A stretch of DNA of 64,000 nucleotides from Suilimivivens sp963650485 (GCA_963650485.1 CAVJLN010000008.1:1-64000), one strand, 5' to 3'. Numbered from the stretch's first letter, positions 7,808 through 16,239 are shown. Notes: generated by a model from the letters alone, not told the origin. Numbers and translations are program-made.

Positions 7808-9565
7808 ATGGCATTTGATGGAATTACCGTTGCTGCCGTTGCAGCAGAATTAAAAAAAGATCTTTTAAACAGCCGGATCTATAAAATTGCACAGCCCGAA
7901 AGTGACGAGCTGATTCTTACCTTAAAGACCACAGACGGAGGTCAGAAGCGTCTTCTGCTTTCTGCGGACGCTTCCCTTCCGCTCCTTTATTTTACCAGTC
8001 AAAATAAGAAAAGCCCAATGACTGCGCCGGGCTTTACCATGCTTTTGCGTAAACACTTACAAAACGGCAGGATTACCGAAATCACCCAGCCGGGGTTAGA
8101 GCGTATCATCGAACTTCATGTGGAGCATTATAACGAATTGGGCGATCTTTGCCACAAACGCCTGATCATCGAGCTGATGGGGAAGCACAGCAATATCATC
8201 TTCGTGAATGAAGAGAATAAAATCATCGACAGCATCAAGCATATTTCCGGTATGGTAAGCTCTGTCCGTGAGGTGCTTCCCGGACGCGATTATTTCATTC
8301 CGGAGACACAGGACAAGGCCGATCCCCTTACCGTCACGCAGGAGGTTTTCTGTGAACGCTTCCTGTCGAAGGCACTTCCTGCCTACAAAGCAATCTACGG
8401 TAACTTCACGGGACTCTCGCCGTTCTTTGCACAGGAATTGTGTTATGAAGCAAGTGTCGACGGAGATCTTCCAACCGAGTACTTCACGACTTCTTCTGAA
8501 GGACAGAGTGCTCTTTCGCGGTTATATGATGCTTTTGCCGCATCCATGCAACGCATTAAGGATGCCGATTTTGCACCGTTTATTGTCTATGAAAATGGTA
8601 AGCCGGTGGAGTTTTCCGCACTTCCTCTATGCAGCTACCCGAAGGAAGAATGTACCTCCTATTCCTCCATCAGCGATCTGTTAGAGCATTACTATGCGGA
8701 GAAAAATGCTTACACAAGGATCCGCCAGCGTTCCGTGGATCTGCGTAAGATTGTGCAGACCATTTTAGAGCGTGATATCAAGAAATACGATCTGCAGCTA
8801 CACCAGATGAAGGATACCGAAAAGAAAGAGAAATATAAGGTTTACGGCGAATTGATCAACACCTATGGTTATAATGTTGCACCCGGAAGCAGATCCATGG
8901 AAGCATTGAATTATTATACCAACGAAATGATCACAATTCCTCTGGATCCGCAGCTTACACCGATCGAAAACAGCAAGAAATATTTTGATAAATACGGAAA
9001 GCTGAAACGTACCTACGAGGCACTCTCCCAACTTACGATCGAGGTCAAGGCGGAGATTGATCATCTGGAATCCATCCAGAATGCGCTCGATATTGCACAG
9101 TCTGAGGATGACCTTGCACAGATCAAGGAAGAAATGGTCGAAAGCGGTTATGTCCGCCGGAAGGGAAATGCGAAAAAGACCCGCTTCAAGAACCATCCGC
9201 TTCACTATATCAATCCGGACGGTTTTCATATTTATGTTGGAAAAAACAATTTTCAGAATGAGGAGCTGACCTTCCAGTTTGCAACCGGCAATGACTGGTG
9301 GTTTCATGCGAAGGGCCGACCGGGCTCCCACGTCCTTGTGAAGTGTGAAGGACGGGAGCTCACCGATGCCACCTACGAAGATGCGGCAAGGCTTGCTGCC
9401 TTTTATTCCAAGGCAAAGGGGCAGTCCAGAGTTGAAGTCGATTATCTCCAGAAGAAGAACGTTAAAAAGCCCGGCGGTGCGAAACCAGGCTTTGTTGTAT
9501 ACTATACCAATTATTCGATGTTGATTGATGCGGATATTTCCAGACTGACCTTAGTTGAGGAATAA
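7808..9565 (+). CDS. rqcH: Ribosome quality control protein RqcH (NFACT family, fibronectin-binding FbpA-like)
   Basis: Binds stalled 50S subunits carrying peptidyl-tRNA and recruits Ala-tRNA to add C-terminal alanine tails. It has 585 residues, the family length. The order seen is NFACT-N (about 1-170), a helix-hairpin-helix and long coiled coil (about 270-440), and NFACT-R with DWWFHAKGRPGSHV near residue 500. AGGAG lies 8 bases before the ATG. It is the only plus-strand gene here and stands alone. At the position of the functionally important Asp-Arg pair of NFACT-N, this protein has Glu98-Arg99 (GLERII), a conservative change. Older annotations call this family fibronectin-binding protein. 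Confidence 0.95.
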   Translation: MAFDGITVAAVAAELKKDLLNSRIYKIAQPESDELILTLKTTDGGQKRLLLSADASLPLLYFTSQNKKSPMTAPGFTMLLRKHLQNGRITEITQPGLERIIELHVEHYNELGDLCHKRLIIELMGKHSNIIFVNEENKIIDSIKHISGMVSSVREVLPGRDYFIPETQDKADPLTVTQEVFCERFLSKALPAYKAIYGNFTGLSPFFAQELCYEASVDGDLPTEYFTTSSEGQSALSRLYDAFAASMQRIKDADFAPFIVYENGKPVEFSALPLCSYPKEECTSYSSISDLLEHYYAEKNAYTRIRQRSVDLRKIVQTILERDIKKYDLQLHQMKDTEKKEKYKVYGELINTYGYNVAPGSRSMEALNYYTNEMITIPLDPQLTPIENSKKYFDKYGKLKRTYEALSQLTIEVKAEIDHLESIQNALDIAQSEDDLAQIKEEMVESGYVRRKGNAKKTRFKNHPLHYINPDGFHIYVGKNNFQNEELTFQFATGNDWWFHAKGRPGSHVLVKCEGRELTDATYEDAARLAAFYSKAKGQSRVEVDYLQKKNVKKPGGAKPGFVVYYTNYSMLIDADISRLTLVEE

Positions 9566-9602
9566 ATGGATTAAGACGTTTCCAGAATGATCCGGAGCAT
9601 TC

Positions 9603-11336
9603 TTAATCATCCAGCCAGTAATCTTCATCATCCGGTGTCGGGAGCTTTGCTTCCGGCACATTTTTATTTTTGCCAGCAGTTGAATCAGCCGATGCCTCCG
9701 GTCTTAACAAGTGGATCTTCTTCGCAATCTTAATCAGAAGCATTCCCCTCGGCAGACTCTTCATCTCCTCTTCCGTAATGGCTTTCCATCGAATCACCAG
9801 TACGAAATAGACTACGCAGGCAAGCCCGATCGCAACCGCCAGACACAGCAGATTAATCGGAACGAGCAGATAGAGTCCGAAGTAGGTTCCGTACGCCACT
9901 GCTCCCATTAAAATGGAGCACAGAATCGGCCGGGCAAAGGTTCGATCCACTTCCTGCTTATATTTCAAATGCTTATGCACAGAAATTCCGTTGAAGATGC
10001 ATAAGAGAAATGCATAAATAACACCGGAACCTGCATAGCAGTATAGACCCCATTCCGGAGCAAGATAAACCATGCCAAGCACCATAACGACCGCATGAAT
10101 GATCAATGCCAGCAATGCATTAATGATTGGTGTGTTCATCTTCCCGATCGACTGTAAAACCGCCTGGGTAAGAGTAGACAGACCATATAACACAATCGTT
10201 ACGGCAAGCACGGCAAGCATGGCTGCTGAAATATCTAAGGATGCCTTCTGGTGAAAAATCACCTGTACACAAGGCCGGCTCAAAATTCCCATTCCCACAG
10301 CCGCCGGAATGGAAATGAACATCGTAACCTTCACCGAGCGTGCCACCTTATTCCTCACACCCTCAAGATCACCACGTGCAAAGTCACTGGAAATACCCGG
10401 GATCAGAGCCGTTGCCATCGCACTTGCCAATGCAATCGGAATATTGGCAAGCTTCGTTGCCTTCGCCATCGCGCTTAGATCAAAGGATACAGCTGTTTCG
10501 GTCTTCTGCTGGATCGTAAGTGAAATTGTCTGGTAAATCTTCTGATCCAGAAAGGTATTAATGTTATAAATCGCCGTACTTAAGATAAACGGTGTCACCA
10601 CCATAATAATCATCTTGAAAATTTCTTTGCGGGAATCCTCATGAACCGTCTTATCCCGGTCGATCTGCCGATGAATCATGCCCTTATTCAGGGCATATAC
10701 GCCCATCATAAACAACAGAGCAAAAAGGACGCCGGCTCCAGTACCAATTGTACCTCCGGCCGCACCGTACGAAGCACGTGTTGTCTCACTTTCTCCTGTT
10801 GTAAGATCAACAAGCAGATAGGCCATCAGTACACTTACTCCGGCATTCACTACCTGCTCCAGGATCTGGGAAACAGATGTCTGAACCATGGACTTGTGTG
10901 CCTGAAAATATCCGCGGAATACACCAAGGATACCACTAAAAAATATCGTCGGTGCAAGAATTCGAAGAGGCAGTACCGAACCTGCGAGATCCACCATGAA
11001 TGAAGCAAAGAAAAACACAAATAAGCTGGCAATTCCACCAACTACCAGCACATAAATCAATGCATACTGAAAAATCCGGTGTGCATTCCGATATTCTCTT
11101 TTGGCGAGCTTCTGTGCGATGACCTTCGATACGGCTGACGGAATACTATAGGAAGAAATCAGAAGGACGATACTGTATGCCGTGTAAGCATTGCTGTAGT
11201 ATCCAAAACCTTCATCTCCGATAATATTCGTTAAAGGTGTATTATACAAAAGCCCGATGATGCGGACAATGATTCCGGCTACGGCCAGAATCCCCGCCTG
11301 CATAATCAGTCCATCTTTTTTCTTGTTATTCGGCAT
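9603..11336 (-). CDS. Polysaccharide/lipid flippase, MurJ/SpoVB-like (MOP superfamily)
   Basis: Polytopic membrane protein of the multidrug/oligosaccharidyl-lipid/polysaccharide flippase superfamily, probably moving a lipid-linked cell-wall or capsule precursor across the membrane. The start MPNNKKKDGLIM at 11336 is chosen because GGGAG lies 10 bases upstream. It has 577 residues and about 14 predicted helices, with the family N-terminal pattern GIIVRIIGLLYNTPL and YSNAYTAYSIVLLISSYSIP. Pro/Asp-rich residues form a cytoplasmic tail. It could be a SpoVB- or YtgP-type protein; no neighbouring gene resolves the substrate. It has its own strong promoter (11367-11395) and ends convergent with rqcH. 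Confidence 0.85.
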   Translation of the reverse strand: MPNNKKKDGLIMQAGILAVAGIIVRIIGLLYNTPLTNIIGDEGFGYYSNAYTAYSIVLLISSYSIPSAVSKVIAQKLAKREYRNAHRIFQYALIYVLVVGGIASLFVFFFASFMVDLAGSVLPLRILAPTIFFSGILGVFRGYFQAHKSMVQTSVSQILEQVVNAGVSVLMAYLLVDLTTGESETTRASYGAAGGTIGTGAGVLFALLFMMGVYALNKGMIHRQIDRDKTVHEDSRKEIFKMIIMVVTPFILSTAIYNINTFLDQKIYQTISLTIQQKTETAVSFDLSAMAKATKLANIPIALASAMATALIPGISSDFARGDLEGVRNKVARSVKVTMFISIPAAVGMGILSRPCVQVIFHQKASLDISAAMLAVLAVTIVLYGLSTLTQAVLQSIGKMNTPIINALLALIIHAVVMVLGMVYLAPEWGLYCYAGSGVIYAFLLCIFNGISVHKHLKYKQEVDRTFARPILCSILMGAVAYGTYFGLYLLVPINLLCLAVAIGLACVVYFVLVIRWKAITEEEMKSLPRGMLLIKIAKKIHLLRPEASADSTAGKNKNVPEAKLPTPDDEDYWLDD

Positions 11337-11366
11337 TCGTTTAACGCTCCCAAAATTTACAAGCTT

Positions 11367-11395
11367 ATTATACGTTTTAGGGGTCAAACCGTCAA
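11367..11395 (-). promoter_or_regulatory. Sigma-A promoter of the flippase gene
   Basis: TTGACG (11390-11395), a 17-base spacer and TATAAT (11367-11372) on the minus strand, about 30 bases before the start codon. Confidence 0.88.
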
Positions 11396-11429
11396 CCTGT
11401 TTTATCGCACAGCATTACTCACTGTAAGG

Positions 11430-11467
11430 CAAAAACAGGAAGTGAACATTTACTGCTCACTCCCTGT
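11430..11467 (-). terminator. Rho-independent terminator after DUF1284 gene
   Basis: On the minus strand, ACAGGGAGTGA pairs with TCACTTCCTGT around an 11-base loop and is followed by TTTTTG. It ends the bioY-DUF1284 transcript. Confidence 0.88.
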
Positions 11468-11490
11468 CCATATCATGTTGTTCTTCCTAA

Positions 11491-11886
11491 TCACTCTTTA
11501 TGGCATATACTGCCCCATTCACAGTCTCCGCAGATTTTTCTGCCATTTCCTGCTTGGAGGATTCTTGTTTCCACCAGAGTCTCCAGTTCATGGAATGTGA
11601 TTCTCTGACCACTTTCCAGACCACAATACGCCAGCACGCCGGCATCATAAGCATTCACCTTTCCATAGGTCTCACAGTTCCCGTTCCGGTTGTGAGGGCA
11701 GGCGTCGCAGATGTCATCCGTCCGTGTTACCAGCTCAATCAAATCCTCTCCGTTATTTTGAAGAAGTGCTTCCTTGACCTGCGCCATATACTCGGAAAAG
11801 GTGTTACTGTATCCCTTCCCTTCGAAGAAATAAAGGCACATCCCATGATGCGGCCGGATGTGATATAAAACTTTCGATTCTTTCAT
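11491..11886 (-). CDS. DUF1284 domain protein
   Basis: Conserved protein of unknown function, 131 residues. It begins with the family motif IRPHHGMCLYFFEGKGY and contains paired cysteines (CDACPHNRNGNC and CGDCEWGSICHKE) that look like a metal or Fe-S binding arrangement. The start at 11886 begins one base after the bioY stop; an in-frame ATG at 11898 overlapping bioY is also possible. It is cotranscribed with bioY and followed by a terminator. A link to biotin uptake is suggested only by this position. I do not assign a function. Confidence 0.8.
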   Translation of the reverse strand: MKESKVLYHIRPHHGMCLYFFEGKGYSNTFSEYMAQVKEALLQNNGEDLIELVTRTDDICDACPHNRNGNCETYGKVNAYDAGVLAYCGLESGQRITFHELETLVETRILQAGNGRKICGDCEWGSICHKE

Positions 11887-11887
11887 C

Positions 11888-12439
11888 TTAGTTCTCATTC
11901 AGCTTCAGAATTTTACCAAGTCTCTTGCTTAAAACAAGTGCCAGTGCAATCTTAATCAGATCCGGGATGATGAAAGGAATAACACACCAGCCAAGTACAG
12001 TTGCAAGTCCTACTGCACCTGCATTTCCGGCATATACCACCATAAACCATACGGTTCCGATCGCATAGCACACCATGAGGCCAAGTACCATGGATAAGCC
12101 CAGCACCCAGATCTTTTTTCCAAGAAGTGCTTCCATCAGCCACATTAATAATGCTGAGAATAAAAAACCGACAATATAACCTCCGGTCTGTCCAAGCAGG
12201 ATTCCAAATCCACCGGAGAAGCCGGCAAATACCGGAATCCCGACTGCACCAAGCAGAATATAAATCAGTACCGAAAGGCTTCCTCTCTTACCACCAAGCA
12301 CCCCTACTGCAAGAAATACAGCAAAGGTCTGAAGGGTAAAAGGAACTGTTGTCGGAATGGAAATCCAGGAACAGATCGCAATTAATACTGCGAATACAGC
12401 AATGTAAACCATGTCAAGTGTCTTAAATTTATTTGTCAT
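11888..12439 (-). CDS. bioY: Biotin ECF transporter S component BioY
   Basis: Membrane protein that binds biotin and, with the ECF module (EcfAA'T, not in this window), imports it. It has 183 residues and about six membrane segments. Family motifs include the N-terminal AICSWISIPTTVPFTLQTFAVFLAV, the GGKRGSLSVLIYILLGAVGIPVF segment and the glycine-rich GFSGGFGILLGQTGGYIVGF loop. The promoter immediately upstream carries a BirA-type operator, which independently supports a biotin role. DUF1284 follows in the same transcript. Confidence 0.95.
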   Translation of the reverse strand: MTNKFKTLDMVYIAVFAVLIAICSWISIPTTVPFTLQTFAVFLAVGVLGGKRGSLSVLIYILLGAVGIPVFAGFSGGFGILLGQTGGYIVGFLFSALLMWLMEALLGKKIWVLGLSMVLGLMVCYAIGTVWFMVVYAGNAGAVGLATVLGWCVIPFIIPDLIKIALALVLSKRLGKILKLNEN

Positions 12440-12481
12440 CTTATAAAACCATACCTTTCCGGCTATCCTTTAGCCTTTGTC

Positions 12482-12536
12482 AGAATAGCATGGCAAAAGA
12501 TGATTGTCAACTTGTTTTTATGACATGGTTTACATT
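12482..12536 (-). promoter_or_regulatory. bioY promoter overlapped by a BirA-type operator
   Basis: On the minus strand, TTGACA (12505-12510) and TATTCT (12482-12487) are separated by 17 bases. The -35 lies inside one half-site of a BirA box: TTGTCAAC (12504-12511), 16 bases, then GTTTACAT (12528-12535), close to the Firmicute consensus TTGTTAAC-N14-16-GTTAACAA. This predicts repression by biotinyl-BirA. Confidence 0.8.
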
Positions 12537-12572
12537 TCTTTTCCTTTTCTATATAAGGTTATAAAAATCTTT

Positions 12573-14018
12573 CTATCCAATCAGCCAGTCGTACATCTCC
12601 TGATACTTCTGTGCGGATACATGCCAGGAGAAATCGGCTGCCATGGCACGATCCACCATCTTATTCCACTCACGCTTCTTATCGTAGTAGATCTTCTCTG
12701 CATAGCGGATGGTCGATAGCATCTCATGCGCATTATAATTCGTAAAGGAAAAACCGGTTCCCTTACTTTCATATTCATTATACGGTTCTACGGTATCCTT
12801 AAGTCCGCCTGTTTCACGGACAATCGGAATGGTTCCGTAACGTAAACTCATTAACTGGCTTAAGCCACAGGGTTCAAACAGGGACGGCATCAGGAATGCA
12901 TCTGCCGCTGCATAAATCTTGTGCGACAACTGATCGGAATAGTAAATATTCGCAGATACCTTGTTGTTGTACTTCCAGTCAAAGTGACGGAACATGTTCT
13001 CGTACCGTTCTTCTCCTGTACCCAATACCACAATCTGCACCTCATCCTGACAAAGCTCATCCATCACATAGGCAATCAGATCGAAACCTTTCTGATCGGT
13101 AAGCCGTGAAACAATACCAATCATCATCTTCTTATCATCCTTATCAAGACCAAGCTCTTCCTGTAGTGCTCTCTTGTTCTTTACCTTCTCCTTACGGAAG
13201 TTCACTGCATTATAAGGGTACGGAATGTTCTTATCCGTTTCCGGATTGAAATCGTCATAGTCAATGCCGTTCACAATTCCACGCAGGTCCTTGCTTCTTG
13301 CGCGGAGCAGACCATCCAGATGTTCTCCATAGAATTCCGTCTTAATCTCTTCGGCATAAGTCTCACTTACGGTTGTGATGGCATCCGCATAGACGATACC
13401 GCCCTTTAACAGATTCGCATCCTTATAAGATTCCAGCTTATCCGGTGTAAAGAAATAATCCGGAAGTCCGGTGATATCCTTCACATCATCAATGCCCCAT
13501 TTCCCCTGGAACTTGAGATTGTGAATGGTCATAACCGTCTTGATACCCCAGTAGAATTCATTTCCTTGGAAACGCTCCTTTAAGTATACCGGAATCAGAC
13601 CCGTCTGCCAGTCGTGGCAGTGAATCAGATCCGGTTTAAAATCAATAATCGGCAGAATGGATAATGCAGCTTTAGAGAAAAATGCAAACTTCTCAATCTC
13701 GTATAAGGCATTGTCCCCATACGGCTTAAAGCCTCCAAAATACATTTCATTATCAATGAAATAGTACTTTACACCATCCACTTCCGCGGTAAGTATTCCC
13801 ACATATTCGTTTTTCCAATGAAAGTCCATATAAAAATGGGTGACATAGGTGAGCTTATCCTTCATCTCCTGCTTCATGCAGGTGTATTTCGGAAGTATCA
13901 CGCGCACGTCAAAATACTGCTTGTCAATGCACTTCGGCAATGATCCGACAACATCTGCCAATCCACCCGTTTTAATAAATGGAACACCTTCTGATGCGAC
14001 AAAAAGAATTTTTTTCAT
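12573..14018 (-). CDS. glgA: Glycogen synthase (ADP-glucose, GT5)
   Basis: Transfers glucose from ADP-glucose to growing alpha-1,4-glucan. The start at 14018 (MKKILFVASEG) follows GGGAGG; a longer in-frame start at 14087 is not supported. It has 481 residues, the normal length. The N-terminal KTGGLADV motif (K16) binds the nucleotide sugar, HDWQTGLIPVYL is conserved, and the C-terminal half has SLFEPCGLSQLMSLRYG and VRETGGLKDTV, the catalytic donor-site motifs. No other glycogen gene is nearby, so it appears to stand alone. Its leader contains a folded repeat (14050-14187). Confidence 0.96.
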   Translation of the reverse strand: MKKILFVASEGVPFIKTGGLADVVGSLPKCIDKQYFDVRVILPKYTCMKQEMKDKLTYVTHFYMDFHWKNEYVGILTAEVDGVKYYFIDNEMYFGGFKPYGDNALYEIEKFAFFSKAALSILPIIDFKPDLIHCHDWQTGLIPVYLKERFQGNEFYWGIKTVMTIHNLKFQGKWGIDDVKDITGLPDYFFTPDKLESYKDANLLKGGIVYADAITTVSETYAEEIKTEFYGEHLDGLLRARSKDLRGIVNGIDYDDFNPETDKNIPYPYNAVNFRKEKVKNKRALQEELGLDKDDKKMMIGIVSRLTDQKGFDLIAYVMDELCQDEVQIVVLGTGEERYENMFRHFDWKYNNKVSANIYYSDQLSHKIYAAADAFLMPSLFEPCGLSQLMSLRYGTIPIVRETGGLKDTVEPYNEYESKGTGFSFTNYNAHEMLSTIRYAEKIYYDKKREWNKMVDRAMAADFSWHVSAQKYQEMYDWLIG

Positions 14019-14049
14019 CACGAACCTCCCACTATCCATTATTAACAAT

Positions 14050-14187
14050 AATTGTAACTGTTCAGTACCTTCACAGTTACGATGCAAAATCCATTCCAGA
14101 TCGGCTTCGCCGATGGGATTTTACATTACTGAATCACGTTCTTACGGTCTCAGCAGCAAATGCTTCGGCCTGTACTGAATAGCTATT
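14050..14187. repeat. Folded intergenic repeat with terminal inverted TTCAGTAC
   Basis: The ends are inverted copies of TTCAGTAC (14060-14067 region and GTACTGAA at 14172-14179) with looser matching outside. Inside are two hairpins: GTAACTGT...ACAGTTAC (14054-14080) and a longer one, AAAATCC...GGATTTT enclosing ATCGGC-TTC-GCCGAT (14086-14122). The TATTCAG-type half-site and TGCAAAATCC also occur after pnp (36248-36271), and related half-sites occur at 26994-27008 and 50200-50227. It lies in the 255-base gap between the Spo0A-like gene and glgA, which otherwise holds nothing that I can identify. Confidence 0.6.
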
Positions 14188-14273
14188 AATAATTATACAA
14201 CATCCTTACCATCAATAAAAGCAGAAATTTTCGCAGTCGCATTTTATGCAAGTCGTATTTTAGGAAATCTTAC

Positions 14274-14804
14274 TCAACGGTACTTCAACCGGATTTTATC
14301 TGCAATGAGTGCGATGAACTCCGAATTGGTCGGTTTTCCTTTCCCTGTATTAATCGTATAGCCGAACATGTCATCCAGGGTTTCCATTCTTCCACGGTTC
14401 CATGCCACTTCAATTGCATGACGGATGGCTCGTTCCACACGGCTTGACGTTGTCTGGTACCTTTTTGCAATGGTCGGATACAGAATCTTCGTGATGGAAC
14501 CCATCATTTCCGAATCATTCACGGACATCATAATGGCCTCGCGCAGATACTGATAGCCTTTAATATGTGCCGGAACACCGATTTCATGGATCATATCGGT
14601 CACATCCTGCTCTAAATCAAAGCTTTTCTCTTCCCATGCTGCAATGGTATTTATTTTCGGTAAATTCAGATTACTTTCTTCTTCTCCCTTTATGGACGGT
14701 ACGGTAATGACCACCTGAAATTCTCTGTTGTTTTGCATCAGACTCCCAATGAGCTGATAGACACTTTCCGTGTCTTTTCCTGCGGATAACTCAATTTGCT
14801 GCAT
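14274..14804 (-). CDS. Spo0A C-terminal domain protein lacking a receiver domain
   Basis: Transcription factor with the sporulation master-regulator DNA-binding domain. From 14804 (MQQIELSAGK; AAAAGGAG 7 bases upstream) it has 176 residues, against about 260-270 for Spo0A. Residues ~70-176 match the Spo0A effector domain closely, including IHEIGVPAHIKGY, LREAI, GSITKILYP, the recognition helix SSRVERAIRHAIEVAW and KPTNSEFIA. The receiver domain with its phosphoacceptor aspartate is absent; the first ~65 residues are unrelated to it and I do not recognise them. The 92 bases upstream hold a promoter, not a receiver remnant. The locus is the usual spo0A position next to spoIVB, but an S66 gene lies between. 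It may be a phosphorylation-independent regulator or a paralogue of a full-length Spo0A elsewhere. Confidence 0.9.
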   Translation of the reverse strand: MQQIELSAGKDTESVYQLIGSLMQNNREFQVVITVPSIKGEEESNLNLPKINTIAAWEEKSFDLEQDVTDMIHEIGVPAHIKGYQYLREAIMMSVNDSEMMGSITKILYPTIAKRYQTTSSRVERAIRHAIEVAWNRGRMETLDDMFGYTINTGKGKPTNSEFIALIADKIRLKYR

Positions 14805-14891
14805 AAAATTCTCCTTTTCCTTCTTCAGAGGAGGTTTCCTGACGGATTTCTCCATCAGTTAACACAAGCTCTGGCAATTCCCGATAAAAAC

Positions 14892-14920
14892 ATTATAGGA
14901 AACAGGATTTTCGAGTGCAA
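14892..14920 (-). promoter_or_regulatory. Promoter of the Spo0A-like gene
   Basis: A consensus TATAAT (14892-14897) and TTGCAC (14915-14920) with a 17-base spacer, about 90 bases before the start codon. The -35 matches only its first three bases, so the promoter may be weak or activated. Confidence 0.6.
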
Positions 14921-14947
14921 CTGTAAGTTATCGCACGATTTTATTCG

Positions 14948-16099
14948 TTATTTGTATTCATACCGGACGAAAAGCTGCTTCTGTCCATAGATAATCTCTG
15001 AGAGCGCCCCATTCACAATCGGCATAGCCGGTGGCAAATGCCCCAGATCTGCATCCATGATGACCGGAACCTTGTACTTTTCTGTGGTAGATAAAATGGC
15101 ACGATACTGATCCATTCCCATCATTTCTTCCCCGAAGCACAGCGGGCGTCCGATCAGAAAGCCTGCCGTATTTGAAAACCAGCCCGCCTGATCCATCTGC
15201 CACATGGCTCTCCGGATATCAAACACATTGAGATCACAGGATTCGAGGAACCAGATGATTCCATCCTTCCCATAGGTTTCATTAAATTCCTTTACCTTAT
15301 CATATGGTGTGCCGGCAAGGAGCTGCAAGCAATCCATGCAGCCTCCCAGAAGCCGTCCCTTCATTCGGATAGAATCCGTTTCTTCATACCTTCCTATTGT
15401 CGTATTTTTTTGCAGCAGATTTTCATCTGATAATTTTTCTGATAAAATTGTATTTTTTATCTCTGATTCAGCATGGTTAGAAAAAGCTATGCCATTCCTT
15501 TCGGGAATATCGTATCCCCTGAGAGCGGAAGGTTCTGTACAGTGATAAGGAAGCAGGGGATGCTCTTTATCCTTATTCTTCTCTTTTTCCCAGAAAGGAT
15601 AACTGTGAATCTCCTTCTTCTTTCCCTGCAAAACAGCAAGGGCATCCTCCAGACTTTCATGATATGGTTCCATGCCAAAGGAAGCTGCACAGGGTCCGTA
15701 CAGGGCAGCCACATCACAGAGCGTCGTCAACAAAAAGGTAAAGTTCGTGTTGTCAGAATATCCCATATACCATTTGGGATCTGCTTTTCTGACCCGTTCA
15801 AAATCCATATAAGGCAGAATGGTACACATCAGCTCCCCGCCACCGCAGGAAATCAGAATCTCGTTACTCTTCTTCTCGTAGTATTCCATCAGTTCTTCGG
15901 CACACCTCTGCGGAGTATTGCTGATTCCGATGCCGCTTCCTTCGTAACAGTTCGGTCCAAGCTCCGTAACAAATCCGCGATCATGAAGCTTCTGTAGTGC
16001 ACTGTCAAAGCAGGTATGATACGGTTCAACGGCACAGCCAAACGAAGGTGCCACAAAGCCGATGGTTCCATGTTCTTTCAAAAATTCCGGGTATCGCAT
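14948..16099 (-). CDS. S66 family serine peptidase (LD-carboxypeptidase/MccF-like)
   Basis: Family S66 enzymes cleave L,D bonds in muropeptides or inactivate microcin C-like compounds. It has 383 residues. The nucleophile lies in the conserved GYSDNTNF (S115), and the other triad members are in WFLESCDLN (Glu) and DADLGHLPPAMP (His). The N-terminus GTIGFVAPSFGC matches the family. Residues ~165-245 form a longer charged insertion than in typical LD-carboxypeptidases, which resembles the MccF branch more. AAGGAG precedes the start. It lies between spoIVB and the Spo0A-like gene, where no gene is usual. Whether it acts on cortex or wall, or on an antibiotic, cannot be read from the sequence. 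Confidence 0.9.
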   Translation of the reverse strand: MRYPEFLKEHGTIGFVAPSFGCAVEPYHTCFDSALQKLHDRGFVTELGPNCYEGSGIGISNTPQRCAEELMEYYEKKSNEILISCGGGELMCTILPYMDFERVRKADPKWYMGYSDNTNFTFLLTTLCDVAALYGPCAASFGMEPYHESLEDALAVLQGKKKEIHSYPFWEKEKNKDKEHPLLPYHCTEPSALRGYDIPERNGIAFSNHAESEIKNTILSEKLSDENLLQKNTTIGRYEETDSIRMKGRLLGGCMDCLQLLAGTPYDKVKEFNETYGKDGIIWFLESCDLNVFDIRRAMWQMDQAGWFSNTAGFLIGRPLCFGEEMMGMDQYRAILSTTEKYKVPVIMDADLGHLPPAMPIVNGALSEIIYGQKQLFVRYEYK

Positions 16100-16239
16100 T
16101 TGATTTCTCCTTGTTGTCTTTTTATAGTCAATAAACTCTTAAGTATCCTTCCTCAATATCGCCAGATACGCTTCGTATGCAAACACTCTGTTTCTTGCAG
16201 CATTAGTTGTTTCCTGCACGCTTCATGCCTTTTCGCCCC

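Noticed and set aside
8798..9331. Open frame of 177 codons antisense to rqcH
   Set aside because: It is opposite the coiled-coil region of rqcH, with no initiation signal or recognisable domain.
9584..9603. Hairpin AGAATG...CATTCT between convergent rqcH and flippase genes
   Set aside because: The stem is only six A/T-rich base pairs and has no U-tract on either strand, too weak to call a terminator.
14905..14922. Possible 0A box (ACTCGAA) before the Spo0A-like gene
   Set aside because: Only five of seven bases match TGTCGAA and it lies within the spacer of a promoter; a chance match is likely.
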